The notes under the pieces were generated by a model. The model did not search any database. It was not told the origin of the DNA and saw only the letters and a list, made by a program, of their open reading frames with translations. A stretch of 64,000 nt of DNA, taken from Amycolatopsis acidicola. Lineage in GTDB: Bacteria > Actinomycetota > Actinomycetes > Mycobacteriales > Pseudonocardiaceae. Both the position numbers and the translations under genes were made by a program. Below, one piece after another: positions 18,814 through 28,999 of the stretch (position 1 is the first letter of the stretch; the number at the start of each line of letters is the position of its first letter). The DNA is taken from assembly GCF_007713735.2 (NCBI RefSeq), contig NZ_VMNW02000008.1, positions 1-64,000 of the forward strand, in the 5' to 3' direction.

Positions 18814-21800
18814 ACCTTCCCATGAAGTCTGTGAACTGCCGCCGAAGGTCGGGGGTCCATCGGTCGCCGTAGTGGCCACTATACTCGTTCGTGTTCACCC
18901 GCCCGTCACTCCCTCGAGAGAACATGCCACCTAGGACGCGCGTTTCGTCCGCACCAATACTTCTCGCCAACCTCTGATGTGGGCTCCCGTCTATATCAAG
19001 GTAGGACAGGGGGCCGCCAACCGCAAAGATATTACGAACAGGATCGAAAACATATTCGATCATGTTTTTTCCGGACGGGGCATAATTCTGGAATGCCTTC
19101 ACCGACTTGACCCGGCCGCTGACCTCGATGACGCCGGGAACCGGCCCACTACCGTTGAGTTCTCCACATGTCCAGACTTGGCTAGTCCGACTTCCGTCCG
19201 ATCGAGTCAGGCCACCTTCCGCACAGGCACTTTCAAGCTGGCCGCTTGCTGACGGCAACGCGCCGGGCTGGGAGATCTCGGTGAGCCGTTCGGGGTCGTA
19301 CGGAACATCTCCACCATTAACCACAGTCGAGTCGAGCACACCGAGATCGATCAACGGCGCACTAAAGGACGAATTGAATGCGTCAACTATAGCCTGCGAA
19401 ATCGTGGGAGTTGATACCGGCCGTGCATGAGGAGTGAGAGCGTCGCGCATTACTCTCAATTGCCGCAACTGCTCAGGACTTAGCTGATTTTCTTTCGGTT
19501 TCGTCGGCGCCGAGGAACGGTTCGAACAGTTTGTGCGGCATCTTGCGGGCGAAGTGGAGCGCTCGGCCTCAATGTACGGACCACCGAGCGGCGATATATA
19601 TCCACCGGGGAGGCCGATCCGACCATTGAGACTCTTTGGTGACTTATAGTAAGAGCCGACGCTGTTGCCGCCCAGGAGCGACTCGAGGATGGACCCCGCG
19701 GCGCGGCGCGCGGCCGATCTCAGGGCCTGTTGGAGCGCAACTGCAAGCGCGTCTTCGCCAGCAATTTCGAGGATTGGAATAACGATAATTGGAGCGATAA
19801 ATCGACCGCTCGGGTCGGTGTTGGTCAGCGGATCGCCGGCGGCGTAGGTGTAGCGGTTGTTGTTGTTCTGGTCGCGGGGGTCGATGCCGATGGTGTCGCG
19901 GCTGGTGAATCCGCCGGTGTCGGGGTCGTACCAGCGGGAACCCATGTTGACGGTGCCGGCACCACTGTCGGTGTATTGGTGCTGGTAGCCGAGAGCGGTT
20001 TGGGTTCCGCTGGTGGCAGTGGTGTCGCCAAGAGGGTCGTAGGTGCGGGATCCGGTGACGGCGGCGGTGTAGGGGTTGGCGAGGGTGGTGAGGTCGGTGT
20101 GGACGTTGGTGATGGCGAGGGATCCGGCGCCGGGTTGGCCGGTGCCGAGGAGTTCGCCGCCGGGTGTGTAGGTGTAGTCGGCGGCGCCGTCGCTGGTGAT
20201 GGTCTGGCCGGTGCCGCCGTAGGTGAGAGCCGAGTTGCCGGTGGTGATGAGCCGGTCGAGGGCGTCGTAGGTGTTGGTGGTGGCGCCGTCGCTCGTGAGT
20301 TCGTCGTAGGCGTTGAACGCGAGGTTGGTGGCGGCGCCGTTGGTGGTGCGGGTGGCTAGAGTGCCGCGGGCTGTGTAGCTGTAGTTGGTGGCGCCCTTGC
20401 TGGTGAGTTGGTTGCGTTCGTTGTAGGTGGCGGTGTCCGGGCCGTCGCGGGTCAGGTTCCCGGCGCCGTCCCAGCCGTAGTCGGTGGTGGTGTTGCCGCT
20501 TGTCCAGGAGGCCAGGCGGCCGGCTTGGTCGTAGCCGTAGGTGTTGGCGCCCGCGCCCGCGACGCCGGTGGTGGTCTGGGAGATCAGGTGGTTTTCGGTG
20601 TCGTAGCCGTAGGTGGCCGAGGCGGTGGTGGTGCCGGTGGGGCTTTTGAGCGTGTCGCTGGTGAGGCGGCTGAGGGCGTCGTAGCCGAGGCTGCGGGTGG
20701 CGTTGCCGGCGCCGTAGCCGATGGTGGTGACGTTGTCGGCGTCGTCGTAGCCGTAGGTGGCGGTGATGCCGGTCAGCGGGTCCGCGGCGGTGGCCAGGCG
20801 TCCGGCGGTGTCGTAGCCGTAGGCGGTGGTCCCGGCTGTGGTGTTGGCGCTGGCGAGTCGGTTGTCGTAGTCGTAGGTCGCGCTGCTGTTTCCGGACGGG
20901 CCAGTAGCGCTGGTGAGATTTCCGCGGTCGTCGTACGTGTAGGTGTTGGTGCCGCCGGGTGCGGAGGTGCTGGTGAGGTGGCCGACGGCGTCGTAGCCGA
21001 AGACGCGGTCCGGGGTCGCGACGGACGCGCCGGTGCCGGTCTGCTTGGTGACGTTGCCGAGGGCGTCGTAGGCGGTCGTGATGGTGACGCCGCCAGGCTT
21101 GGTCAGGGTGGCGGTTTCGCCGTCGCGGTCGTAGGTGGTGGTATAGGTGCGATCGGCGGCGTTCGGGGTTTGTGCGGTTGCCGGTTCGATCGTGGATTCG
21201 GGCAGGTTCCACGCGTTGCTGGTGTAGACGGTGGTGTGGTTGTTGCCGTCGGTGAAGCGGGTGATGTTGCCGGCGGCGTCGTAGCCGTAGCTGGTGGTGA
21301 TGGACTCGGTGGCCGAGACCGGGCGGGTTTGCGCGGTCAGGCGGTTCGCCGCGTCGAAGACACTCGTTGTCGTGGCGTGCAGCGCATCGGTGGTACTCGT
21401 TTGGTTTCCGGCGCCGTCGTAACCGGCTGCCGCGGTTCGCAGCACTGTTCCGTGCGAGTCCACATCGGACTGACTGGTCGCGCGGCCGGCTTGGTCGTAG
21501 CCGGTGTTGGTCGTGGTGCCGAGCGGGTCGGTGACCGCGGTGACGGCGTCGAGCGCGTTGTAGCGCGTGGTGGTCGTCTTGCCCGCGGCGTTGGTGGTGC
21601 TGAGCTGGTTGCCGTGGTCGTCGTAGGTGGCTTGGGTGGTGACACCGGTGGGCGTGGTGGTGGAGACGAGGTTGCCGAGGGTGTCGTAGGTGTTGTGGGT
21701 GGTGAGGTTCCGCGTCGGTGCGGGGACGCGTTCGACGACGGTGGAGGTGATCTGGTTGCCGAGCTGGTCGTAGGTGGCGAACGTCTGCGCCGCGCTGGGG

Positions 21801-24800
21801 TCGCTTGTGGACAGTGCTTCGCCGAGGGGGTCGTAGGTGGCGATCCACGTTCCGCCTGCCTGTCCGAGGAGGGCGGGTGGGTCGGTCTTACGGCGGAGGT
21901 TGCCGAGTTGGTCGTAGCCGTAGGTGGTGGTGTTGCCGCGTCCGTCGGTGGTGGAGGTGACGCGGCCGGCGAGGTCGTAGCCGGTGACGCGCGTGGCGAC
22001 GGTCGGCGTCGTCGAACCCGGCGCGGTGTAGGTGGGCAGCGTGATCGTGGTGGCGCGACCGGCGGGGTCGTAATCGGTGTGCGTGACGTTGTTGTTGGGG
22101 TCGCGGACGTCGACTGCTTCGCCGAAGGTGTTGTAGCCGGTGGTGGTGGCCGGAGCGACCGTCGTGGCTTGCTGTCCGTTGGTTTCGGCGGCGACCGGCG
22201 GCTGCGTCGTGGTGACGGTCTGGCCGAGGGCGTCGTAGGTGTAGCTGGTGGTGAATGCCGCGGGGTCGGAGCCCGCGAGGTTGCCACGCGGGTCCACTGT
22301 AGATAGTGGCATTCCCCGTGGGTCGCGCGTGGTGGTGCTCAGCAGCGTGTCGCTGTCGCTGGTGTGGACGGCGGTGGAGATTTCGTTGCCGAGGTCGTCG
22401 TAGGCGGTTTCGATGTCGGCGGCGGTCGTGCCGTCGGCGTTGTGGACGGTGACGCGGGTGGCGTTGTCCAGGTCGTCGACGGTCGTATTGGCCGAACGCA
22501 GCACGGTGTCACCGTCGCGGTCGGTGCTGCTGATCGCGCGGTCGCCGTTGTCGTAGCCGGTTGTGGTGCTGTAGCGGCCGTCGCCGGTGGTGGTGGTCTC
22601 GGCCTTGCCGGTACCGCTGTAGGTGTAGCTGGTCAGGGGCAGGTCGCGGTTCTGGCCGGTAGCCGGGTCGTGGTAGCCGAGCAGGGTGGTGCCGGCGAGG
22701 AGGTTGTCGTCGTAATAGGTGTAGGCGGTGGTTCGGCCCATCGCGTCGGTAACCGATGCCAGCCGCCCGGCGGGGTCGTAGGCGCGGGATTCGAGGACGA
22801 CGTCGCGGGCCGCGCCGCCGTCGCCGGTGAAGCCCTTGATGGTGGTGGTGGCCAGCTGGTGGCGCGCGTCGGTGTAGGTCGCGGTGGTCTCGTTGCCGAC
22901 CTGGTCGACGGTGCGGGTAACGGCCCCGAAGGCGTCGTAGTCGGTGGTGACGACTCCGCCGGCGGGGTCGGTGGTGGTGTGGACGCGGGCGTGATCGTCG
23001 TAGGTATAGCTGGTGGTGCGCGCGGGATCGTTGCCCTGCAGATCGTCCACTGTGGACGAGTCGAGGGTTCCGTCGGGGTTGTAGACCCACGTGGTGCGCC
23101 GCTCATGCGCGACGCCGGTGACGGCGTTGGTGGTCGCGGGATCGAGCTGCCCGGTCTGGCGGGAGTTCCCGTCGTAGCTGAAGACCGTGACATCCTCGTC
23201 GTCACGATCGGTAGCGGAAACCTTCGTGACGATCTTGCGGCCGATGCCGTCGTATCCGTAGGTGAGCAGCAGGCCGTTGGTGTCGACGCTCTGGGCGAGG
23301 TCTCCCGCGGAGTTGTAGCCGTACCAGGTGGTGCCGCCTTCGGGGTTGGTAGTGGAGGCGAGCAGGCCGGCGGGTTCGACACCGCCACCAACGGCATCTC
23401 CGGTGCCGTCGGTGTAGGTGTTGCCGGTCCAGCGTTGCGCGCCCCAGGTGGCGCCGGGTGTGCCGACGGATTCGATGTCACCGGTGGCGGTGTAGTTGTA
23501 GGTGGTGAGGAAGCGGTCGTCGGTGGCCGATTCCGAGCGGGCGTCGCGGTCTTCGGTGACCTTGTCGTTTCGTGGGTCGAGCGGGTCACTGGCATTGAGG
23601 TAATAGCTGCGGTACTGGGTGTAACAGCCGTTCTGCCCGTCGCGGCAGGTCGTGCGGGACAGGGCGTTGCCGCGGCTGTCGTTGGCCAGCACCGTGGTGT
23701 GACCGTTTTCGTCGGTGATCCGGTTGACGTAGCCGCCGGTGTCATAGCCCAGGACACGAGTCCCGCCGTTCGGGGCGGTGCTCGAGACGAGCCGTCCGCC
23801 GCGGGTGGGGTCGTAGCTGTAGGTCGTGGTCTGGCTGGCGGGGTCGGTCACGTGGACGCCGTAGGCGGCGACCTTGGCGGAGTAGTGGTTGGCGACGCTG
23901 GCCGAGTCCAGTGGCCGGTGGTAGATCGCCACCTCGCCGATCGAGCCGCTGAAGTAGCCCCAGCTGTTGCTGGGCTTGGCGGGCCAGGCGAGCGAGGTGA
24001 CCGAGCCCGCGCCGACGAAGTCGTAGCGGTCTATGGTCTCGATCTGTCCGCTGACAGTGCCGACCAGATTGCCGTCGAGGTACATCGACTGGGTGTCGCC
24101 CTCGCCGGACAGGGCCACATGGTGCCAGGCGCCGTCGTTGACGACGGCGGGCGTGACGATGCCGTTGGCGTTCCCGTTCCAGAAGTGCCCGTAGAGCTTG
24201 CCGTCAGTGCCGACGTAAAGCACCGGCATCGCGCCGCCCGGGCTGCTGGTGCTGCCGGGCAGATCGTTCCCGGTGGCGTAGAGGACTCCGCCAGTGGTGG
24301 CGCTGGTCTGGAACCACATCTCGACCGACACCCGGGTCCGGCCCCGGACTTGCCGCTCGGCCAGGTTCACATACGAACTGCTGCCGTTGAACCCGGCCGC
24401 GGCCGCGCCACGCAGCGCCGGGGCCGCAGCGAGGGACACGTTGTTGTATGTGCCGGAGGGCGCATCGTTGACGGCCCACTGGGACGCGTCCGGATCTTCC
24501 AGGCCCCACAAGGCATGCGGGCCCGAGGTCTTCACCGCGGCCAGGTACGCGGCACGGGTGTCGGGCGCGTAGTGCGCCGTCACCTCAGCCGCGGACAGGC
24601 TCTGCGAGTACAGCGCGACCTGGCTGATCGAGCCGGCGAGGTAGCCCCAGGTGCCAGCTGGCTTGGCCGGCCACGGCTGGTCGTTCACGGCACCGACGCC
24701 GACGAACGCGTACGGGTCGGCATTGCTGATGGTGCCTGTGGCGGTGCCGACGGTTCCGCCGTCGAGGTACAGGGTTTGGGTGTCGTTGTTGCCGGTGAGC

Positions 24801-27800
24801 ACGACGTGGTGCCAGGCGCCGTCGTTGACCGGGGAGGCGGTGACGATGCCGTTGGCGTTGCCGTTCCAGAAATGCCCGTACAGTTTGCCGTCGGTGCCGA
24901 CGTAGAGCACCGGCATCGCGCCACTGGGGTTCGCGTCGCCCGGCAGGTTGTTGCCCGTCGCGAACAGCACGCCACCCGTAGTGGTCTGGGTTTGGAACCA
25001 CATCTCGACCGACGCCTGGCGGTTGCCGTTGAGCTCGTCGTCCGGCAGCCGGACGTAACTGGTGGTGCCGTCGAACCACTGGCTGTGGCCATCGTCGTAC
25101 GGGCCGGGCGCGGTGCCGCCCGTGCCACGGACATAGCTCGCCCGCGCGAGCTGGGCTTGTCCGTCCGCGCTCGTGCCGCTGGCTTCGTTCAGGCGGTAGT
25201 AGGCGTCGGGGGTCGAATCAGTAACGCTTGTGGCGTAACGGAAACCGTCTCCTTCGACCGCGGGGGCGGTGTAGGAGTAGGTGCCGCCGTCAGCGTCGGT
25301 GTACTGGGCGACTCGGTCGGTCGTGGCGTTGTAGCTCACGGTCGCCGCGGTGGTTCCGCCGGGCCGGGTGATCGTCTTCAGGGCGTCGCTCTGGGCACGG
25401 GCGGCGTAGTGCTCGGCGACCGTGGTGGGGCCCATCGGCTGGTGGTAGAGCGACACCTCGGCGACCGAACCCGTGAAGTAGCCCCAGTTGTTGGTGGGGC
25501 GGGCCGGCCACGCGCGGGTCGAGACGGCGCCCGCGCCAACGAAGTCGTAAGGGTCGATGTTGGCGAGCGTCCCGGACAACGTGCCGACCGACGCGCCATC
25601 GAGGTAGAGGGTCTGGGTGTTGAGCGCACCGGAAAGCACGACGTGGTGCCACGCGCCGTCGGTCACGGTGCCGGCCGTGGTGATCCCATCGACCTGCCCG
25701 TTCCACAGGTGGCCGTGGAGCTTCCCGTCCGTGCCGACGTACAGCACCGGCATCGAGCCACCGGGATTCGCCGCACCAGGAAGGTCGTTGCCGGTGGAAA
25801 ACAGCACACCGCCGGCGGTCGAGGTGGTCTGGAACCACAGTTCGATGGCGATGTAGTTCGAGTTGCGGACAAGGTTGTCGGGCATCCGCACGACACTCGA
25901 GGCTCCGTTGAACCCCGCGGCAGTGGTCGGGCTGCCAGCCAGCGGGCCGGGCTGACCGTAGGCGAGATTGGTGGCGGTACCGTCGGCGGTGCCCCAGAAA
26001 CCGGGCACTTCGCTGACCGACTTAGTGCCCGACGCTTCGCTCAAGCGCCAGTACGCGCGCGGGTTCGCATCCAGGGTGACGCTGCGGTAGTGCGAACCGG
26101 TGTCGTATTCATAGGTCGTGCACGCCTGTTCGGCGTCACACGCCTCGGCGAGCTTGTCGCCGTCGTAGGTGTAGCTCCACGTGAGTTCCGGATCGGGATG
26201 GGTGGTGACGGCGGTGACATGGTTGCCGGTCCAGGTGAACGTCAATGACCGGCCTGAGGTGGTATCCGTTGCCGTCACGAGCTTTCCGCCCGTGTCGTAG
26301 CTCAGGCTCTGGGCGCGCCCGACGGCGTCGGTGACCGTGTTCAGTCTTCCGGTCGCGTTGAAGGCGTACCGGGTGCCGTCTTTCAACCGCAAGGTCCAGC
26401 CGCCGCCGGAGACCGCCAGGAGCGTGGCGAACTGGCCTGGGGGCGCGGCGAAACTGCCGTCGGGGTTGCGGCCGTAGCGGGACTGGCGTCCGTCGGCCGA
26501 GGTGATCACCACGTTGCCCGAGCCATCGTTGTCGGGCACCAGACGGGTGTCCCACACCGTCGACCAGCCCTCGCCGAAAGCGTTGTTACGCCGGGGATCG
26601 AGGCTGTTGTACGAACGCACGACCGACAAGGCCGGGCCCGCCGCGGCTATCACGGCGTCCGTCACCGGAGTGGTGTAGTTACCCACCCCCGGGTCGACTC
26701 CGCCACCATCCACAGAGGACAGATGGCTGGTGATCGCCGGCTGCGGCACACGGGTCGACAGGTACGAACCGACGCTCCACGGGCTCGGTGCGTTGTGGTC
26801 GCCCACAGAGCCGTACCACACGTAGTCCTTGCCCCACTGCATCCAGCCCGCGGGCACCGACCACACCGGTGAGTCGATGAAGTTCGTGTCCTGGCAGTTC
26901 GCCGAGTTCGTGACCTCGCAGATGCGGAAGTGGTAGTCCAGGCCCGTGCCCGGATAGGTGTCGAGATCGTGACCGGTCAACGCCAGCGTCGGGGTCAGTG
27001 TCGTGGATACGAAGTTGCTCGGTGGGGACATCGAGTCAATGACCGGCACCTGATTGGGTATCTGCATGGTGACGCCCACCGACATCGGCACGTTCTCCCA
27101 CGAGAACCTGCCGTAGCCGACGTTGTCCATGTCCCAGCGGATGGTGTAACTGCCTGGTGGCAACGCCTTCACCGTCGCGTTGACAGTCACCGTCGCGCCG
27201 GGTGGCACGTCATAAGGCATCGGGGTCCAGGCGGTGTAGCTGTCGGGCAGTTCGTTGCCGTTGCCGTCCCAGATCCGGTAGCCCAGCTTGTAGTTGTTGC
27301 CCGGCCCCCAGGTGTCCCGGCCACCGTTGGTGACAGTGACGGCCATCTTCCCATCCGTGGAGGAGGTGACGATCGGGTTCATGGCGCCGACGCTGTAGGT
27401 AGCCCAGTACGCCGTGAAAGTCACTTCCAGATACGGCGGGTTCGCCGACGCCGCGGAGGCGAACTTCTTCCACGCGTAGGAGTCGGTGTCCGAAGCCCGC
27501 ACGGTGATGCCGTTGTTCGGCTGACCGTGCGTCCAGCCCTGGACCATGGCCCGGCCGGCCTCGCCCAGATCCGTCCACGTCCAGCGAGAACCGCACGAAG
27601 CGTCATGGCCGAACGAGAAATTGCCACGCGCGACCTCACCGCCGTAGCCCGGGCCCGGATAGGTTTTGTTACCCCCGACGGACCAGCCCTGCGTCACCGG
27701 GGAAACGATGATCTCGCGGGCATCGCAGCTGTAGGAGTAGGTCTCGTACATCCACAACTTGGCACCCAGGACGTACTCGCCCGCCAGGTCCGCCGAAACC

Positions 27801-28999
27801 GAGTCGAATTTCAGATAGGCCGCGGCTACGTTTCCGCCACCGTTGTAGGTACCGACGCTCAGGTTCGGGTCACCGGAGTAGTCGGCGTTGTACGGCGACA
27901 TCACATACGTCGTGCCGTTGGTGTTCTTCTGCACCGTCGGGTCGATCTTGACGGGGAACACCCGCGCCGGATCCGCCAGCCACGCCGGATCCGCGCTCAC
28001 GCGCAGCACAGGATTCGCCGCATCGCCCACCAGCGCGTAACGGACTGCAGTGGACCGGGCTCCCTCACCAGAAAGCGGGTCGATCGCCGAATCTTCCATG
28101 AACCCAGGCGGGATCGAGCTCTGCACCACGCCGGCGCTGTCCTTGAGCTCGACGGCACCCTGGCCCGTCAGGCTCGCGGTCAACCCGTCGAGATGAAGTG
28201 GGAACTCCCACACCGTGGGCGAGTCCTTCGACTTCAAGGTGATGGTTTCCTTCGCCCCCAACGGGGTGGCCTGCAACTCCAGGTCCGCACCCGGACGCGC
28301 CTCCGGGTACGTCACCGCGTCGCCGGAGACCTGGCCGTTCACCGCAGCCGCGCCGGACATCCCGAACTCGACCGACGTGTCGCCGTCCAGTTGAACCGAG
28401 GCGACATCGTCGGCATTCGCCTTGGTAGCGAAGCGTTTCGTGTCCGAGTCCGCGCGGGTGCGCCACGTCCCGCCATCGGCGGTGAGCGTCGAGTCGATCG
28501 GCTGCCACGAACCGTCCGGCGCCTGGTAGAACCGGCGGGTCTGGTACTTGCGCAGCGTGCGCGTGCCGTCAGTGTTGACGAACACCTGCTTGTCCGCCGA
28601 CCGCTGGCTCACATCCTCGGTACTCGTCGCCGGGTCGAACCCATCCGGTTTGCCGGCCTGCTCCGGCGCCCCGACCTCCACCGAGGTGCGGTCCATACCA
28701 GACTCGGCCAAGCCCTCGGCTGGGTGTCGTGTGTCCGACGCCAGACCGGACGCCGGTGGTGCGTTGTGGCCGTCGGTCGCCGTCGTGTCCGTCGCTGTGG
28801 CCGACGCGTCATGCGACCGGCCGTCGGCGGTCCCCCACTCCTGCTGAGGAATGCCACCCAGCGCGGCTGCCGAGGCGCCCAACGACGGCCACACGGCCAA
28901 GCCGCCAGCTGTGAGCGCGACCACCAACACAAACAACAGGCACCGACGCAACCACACGACCCCAGCGCGCACCCTGACCAACCCTTTCCAGGCCAGCAC
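18782..28999 (-). CDS. Giant exported RHS/YD-repeat polymorphic toxin with LamG domains
   Basis: The 3405-codon product starts at GTG 28999 with a strong signal peptide (residues about 1-45). Then come a beta-rich region with DNRLRE-like carbohydrate-binding features (residues about 330-550) and an RHS start block near 780. Three LamG/concanavalin-like domains follow (residues about 980-1210, 1270-1470 and 1480-1700), then dozens of YD repeats (GYDxxGR/TYDxxGN). The core ends at NRYTYAAGDPLTNTDPSGRF near residue 3050-3065. The last ~340 residues are the variable toxin tip. Its end (HQRLARSIGADE, EYSGHYGDRWTPDLRRQF) reminds me of the type-43 polymorphic toxin domain, at moderate confidence. 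The architecture is WapA-like: surface-exposed and contact-delivered. The tip region is AT-richer, as expected for an exchanged module. Confidence 0.9.
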   Translation of the reverse strand: MLAWKGLVRVRAGVVWLRRCLLFVLVVALTAGGLAVWPSLGASAAALGGIPQQEWGTADGRSHDASATATDTTATDGHNAPPASGLASDTRHPAEGLAESGMDRTSVEVGAPEQAGKPDGFDPATSTEDVSQRSADKQVFVNTDGTRTLRKYQTRRFYQAPDGSWQPIDSTLTADGGTWRTRADSDTKRFATKANADDVASVQLDGDTSVEFGMSGAAAVNGQVSGDAVTYPEARPGADLELQATPLGAKETITLKSKDSPTVWEFPLHLDGLTASLTGQGAVELKDSAGVVQSSIPPGFMEDSAIDPLSGEGARSTAVRYALVGDAANPVLRVSADPAWLADPARVFPVKIDPTVQKNTNGTTYVMSPYNADYSGDPNLSVGTYNGGGNVAAAYLKFDSVSADLAGEYVLGAKLWMYETYSYSCDAREIIVSPVTQGWSVGGNKTYPGPGYGGEVARGNFSFGHDASCGSRWTWTDLGEAGRAMVQGWTHGQPNNGITVRASDTDSYAWKKFASAASANPPYLEVTFTAYWATYSVGAMNPIVTSSTDGKMAVTVTNGGRDTWGPGNNYKLGYRIWDGNGNELPDSYTAWTPMPYDVPPGATVTVNATVKALPPGSYTIRWDMDNVGYGRFSWENVPMSVGVTMQIPNQVPVIDSMSPPSNFVSTTLTPTLALTGHDLDTYPGTGLDYHFRICEVTNSANCQDTNFIDSPVWSVPAGWMQWGKDYVWYGSVGDHNAPSPWSVGSYLSTRVPQPAITSHLSSVDGGGVDPGVGNYTTPVTDAVIAAAGPALSVVRSYNSLDPRRNNAFGEGWSTVWDTRLVPDNDGSGNVVITSADGRQSRYGRNPDGSFAAPPGQFATLLAVSGGGWTLRLKDGTRYAFNATGRLNTVTDAVGRAQSLSYDTGGKLVTATDTTSGRSLTFTWTGNHVTAVTTHPDPELTWSYTYDGDKLAEACDAEQACTTYEYDTGSHYRSVTLDANPRAYWRLSEASGTKSVSEVPGFWGTADGTATNLAYGQPGPLAGSPTTAAGFNGASSVVRMPDNLVRNSNYIAIELWFQTTSTAGGVLFSTGNDLPGAANPGGSMPVLYVGTDGKLHGHLWNGQVDGITTAGTVTDGAWHHVVLSGALNTQTLYLDGASVGTLSGTLANIDPYDFVGAGAVSTRAWPARPTNNWGYFTGSVAEVSLYHQPMGPTTVAEHYAARAQSDALKTITRPGGTTAATVSYNATTDRVAQYTDADGGTYSYTAPAVEGDGFRYATSVTDSTPDAYYRLNEASGTSADGQAQLARASYVRGTGGTAPGPYDDGHSQWFDGTTSYVRLPDDELNGNRQASVEMWFQTQTTTGGVLFATGNNLPGDANPSGAMPVLYVGTDGKLYGHFWNGNANGIVTASPVNDGAWHHVVLTGNNDTQTLYLDGGTVGTATGTISNADPYAFVGVGAVNDQPWPAKPAGTWGYLAGSISQVALYSQSLSAAEVTAHYAPDTRAAYLAAVKTSGPHALWGLEDPDASQWAVNDAPSGTYNNVSLAAAPALRGAAAAGFNGSSSYVNLAERQVRGRTRVSVEMWFQTSATTGGVLYATGNDLPGSTSSPGGAMPVLYVGTDGKLYGHFWNGNANGIVTPAVVNDGAWHHVALSGEGDTQSMYLDGNLVGTVSGQIETIDRYDFVGAGSVTSLAWPAKPSNSWGYFSGSIGEVAIYHRPLDSASVANHYSAKVAAYGVHVTDPASQTTTYSYDPTRGGRLVSSTAPNGGTRVLGYDTGGYVNRITDENGHTTVLANDSRGNALSRTTCRDGQNGCYTQYRSYYLNASDPLDPRNDKVTEDRDARSESATDDRFLTTYNYTATGDIESVGTPGATWGAQRWTGNTYTDGTGDAVGGGVEPAGLLASTTNPEGGTTWYGYNSAGDLAQSVDTNGLLLTYGYDGIGRKIVTKVSATDRDDEDVTVFSYDGNSRQTGQLDPATTNAVTGVAHERRTTWVYNPDGTLDSSTVDDLQGNDPARTTSYTYDDHARVHTTTDPAGGVVTTDYDAFGAVTRTVDQVGNETTATYTDARHQLATTTIKGFTGDGGAARDVVLESRAYDPAGRLASVTDAMGRTTAYTYYDDNLLAGTTLLGYHDPATGQNRDLPLTSYTYSGTGKAETTTTGDGRYSTTTGYDNGDRAISSTDRDGDTVLRSANTTVDDLDNATRVTVHNADGTTAADIETAYDDLGNEISTAVHTSDSDTLLSTTTRDPRGMPLSTVDPRGNLAGSDPAAFTTSYTYDALGQTVTTTQPPVAAETNGQQATTVAPATTTGYNTFGEAVDVRDPNNNVTHTDYDPAGRATTITLPTYTAPGSTTPTVATRVTGYDLAGRVTSTTDGRGNTTTYGYDQLGNLRRKTDPPALLGQAGGTWIATYDPLGEALSTSDPSAAQTFATYDQLGNQITSTVVERVPAPTRNLTTHNTYDTLGNLVSTTTPTGVTTQATYDDHGNQLSTTNAAGKTTTTRYNALDAVTAVTDPLGTTTNTGYDQAGRATSQSDVDSHGTVLRTAAAGYDGAGNQTSTTDALHATTTSVFDAANRLTAQTRPVSATESITTSYGYDAAGNITRFTDGNNHTTVYTSNAWNLPESTIEPATAQTPNAADRTYTTTYDRDGETATLTKPGGVTITTAYDALGNVTKQTGTGASVATPDRVFGYDAVGHLTSTSAPGGTNTYTYDDRGNLTSATGPSGNSSATYDYDNRLASANTTAGTTAYGYDTAGRLATAADPLTGITATYGYDDADNVTTIGYGAGNATRSLGYDALSRLTSDTLKSPTGTTTASATYGYDTENHLISQTTTGVAGAGANTYGYDQAGRLASWTSGNTTTDYGWDGAGNLTRDGPDTATYNERNQLTSKGATNYSYTARGTLATRTTNGAATNLAFNAYDELTSDGATTNTYDALDRLITTGNSALTYGGTGQTITSDGAADYTYTPGGELLGTGQPGAGSLAITNVHTDLTTLANPYTAAVTGSRTYDPLGDTTATSGTQTALGYQHQYTDSGAGTVNMGSRWYDPDTGGFTSRDTIGIDPRDQNNNNRYTYAAGDPLTNTDPSGRFIAPIIVIPILEIAGEDALAVALQQALRSAARRAAGSILESLLGGNSVGSYYKSPKSLNGRIGLPGGYISPLGGPYIEAERSTSPARCRTNCSNRSSAPTKPKENQLSPEQLRQLRVMRDALTPHARPVSTPTISQAIVDAFNSSFSAPLIDLGVLDSTVVNGGDVPYDPERLTEISQPGALPSASGQLESACAEGGLTRSDGSRTSQVWTCGELNGSGPVPGVIEVSGRVKSVKAFQNYAPSGKNMIEYVFDPVRNIFAVGGPLSYLDIDGSPHQRLARSIGADETRVLGGMFSRGSDGRVNTNEYSGHYGDRWTPDLRRQFTDFMGRYGIDIAHEAW
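23890..26060 (-). repeat. Three tandem LamG-domain repeats inside the RHS gene
   Basis: Three blocks of about 600-700 bases code for near-identical jellyroll domains, at about 26060-25360, 25190-24590 and 24570-23890. They share MPVLYVGTDGKL, NDGAWHHV or TDGAWHHV, and PAKPxxxWGYxxGS-type segments. Similarity is visible at the DNA level, which suggests recent internal duplication or ongoing homogenisation. They may bind glycans on the producer or target surface. Confidence 0.85.

Noticed and set aside
20408-22306. Long plus-strand open frame opposite the RHS gene
   Set aside because: It is a Gly/Val-rich mirror of the YD-repeat coding strand; repeats and high GC keep the opposite frame open. 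No ribosome site or domain.
19800-23900. Possible CRISPR-like or satellite repeat array
   Set aside because: The periodic GTCGTAGCCGTA-type units are YD-repeat codons of the RHS protein with variable spacing, not a direct-repeat/spacer array.
22364-26248. 1294-codon plus-strand open frame
   Set aside because: Antisense shadow of the RHS and LamG region, repeating with the same period as the LamG copies.
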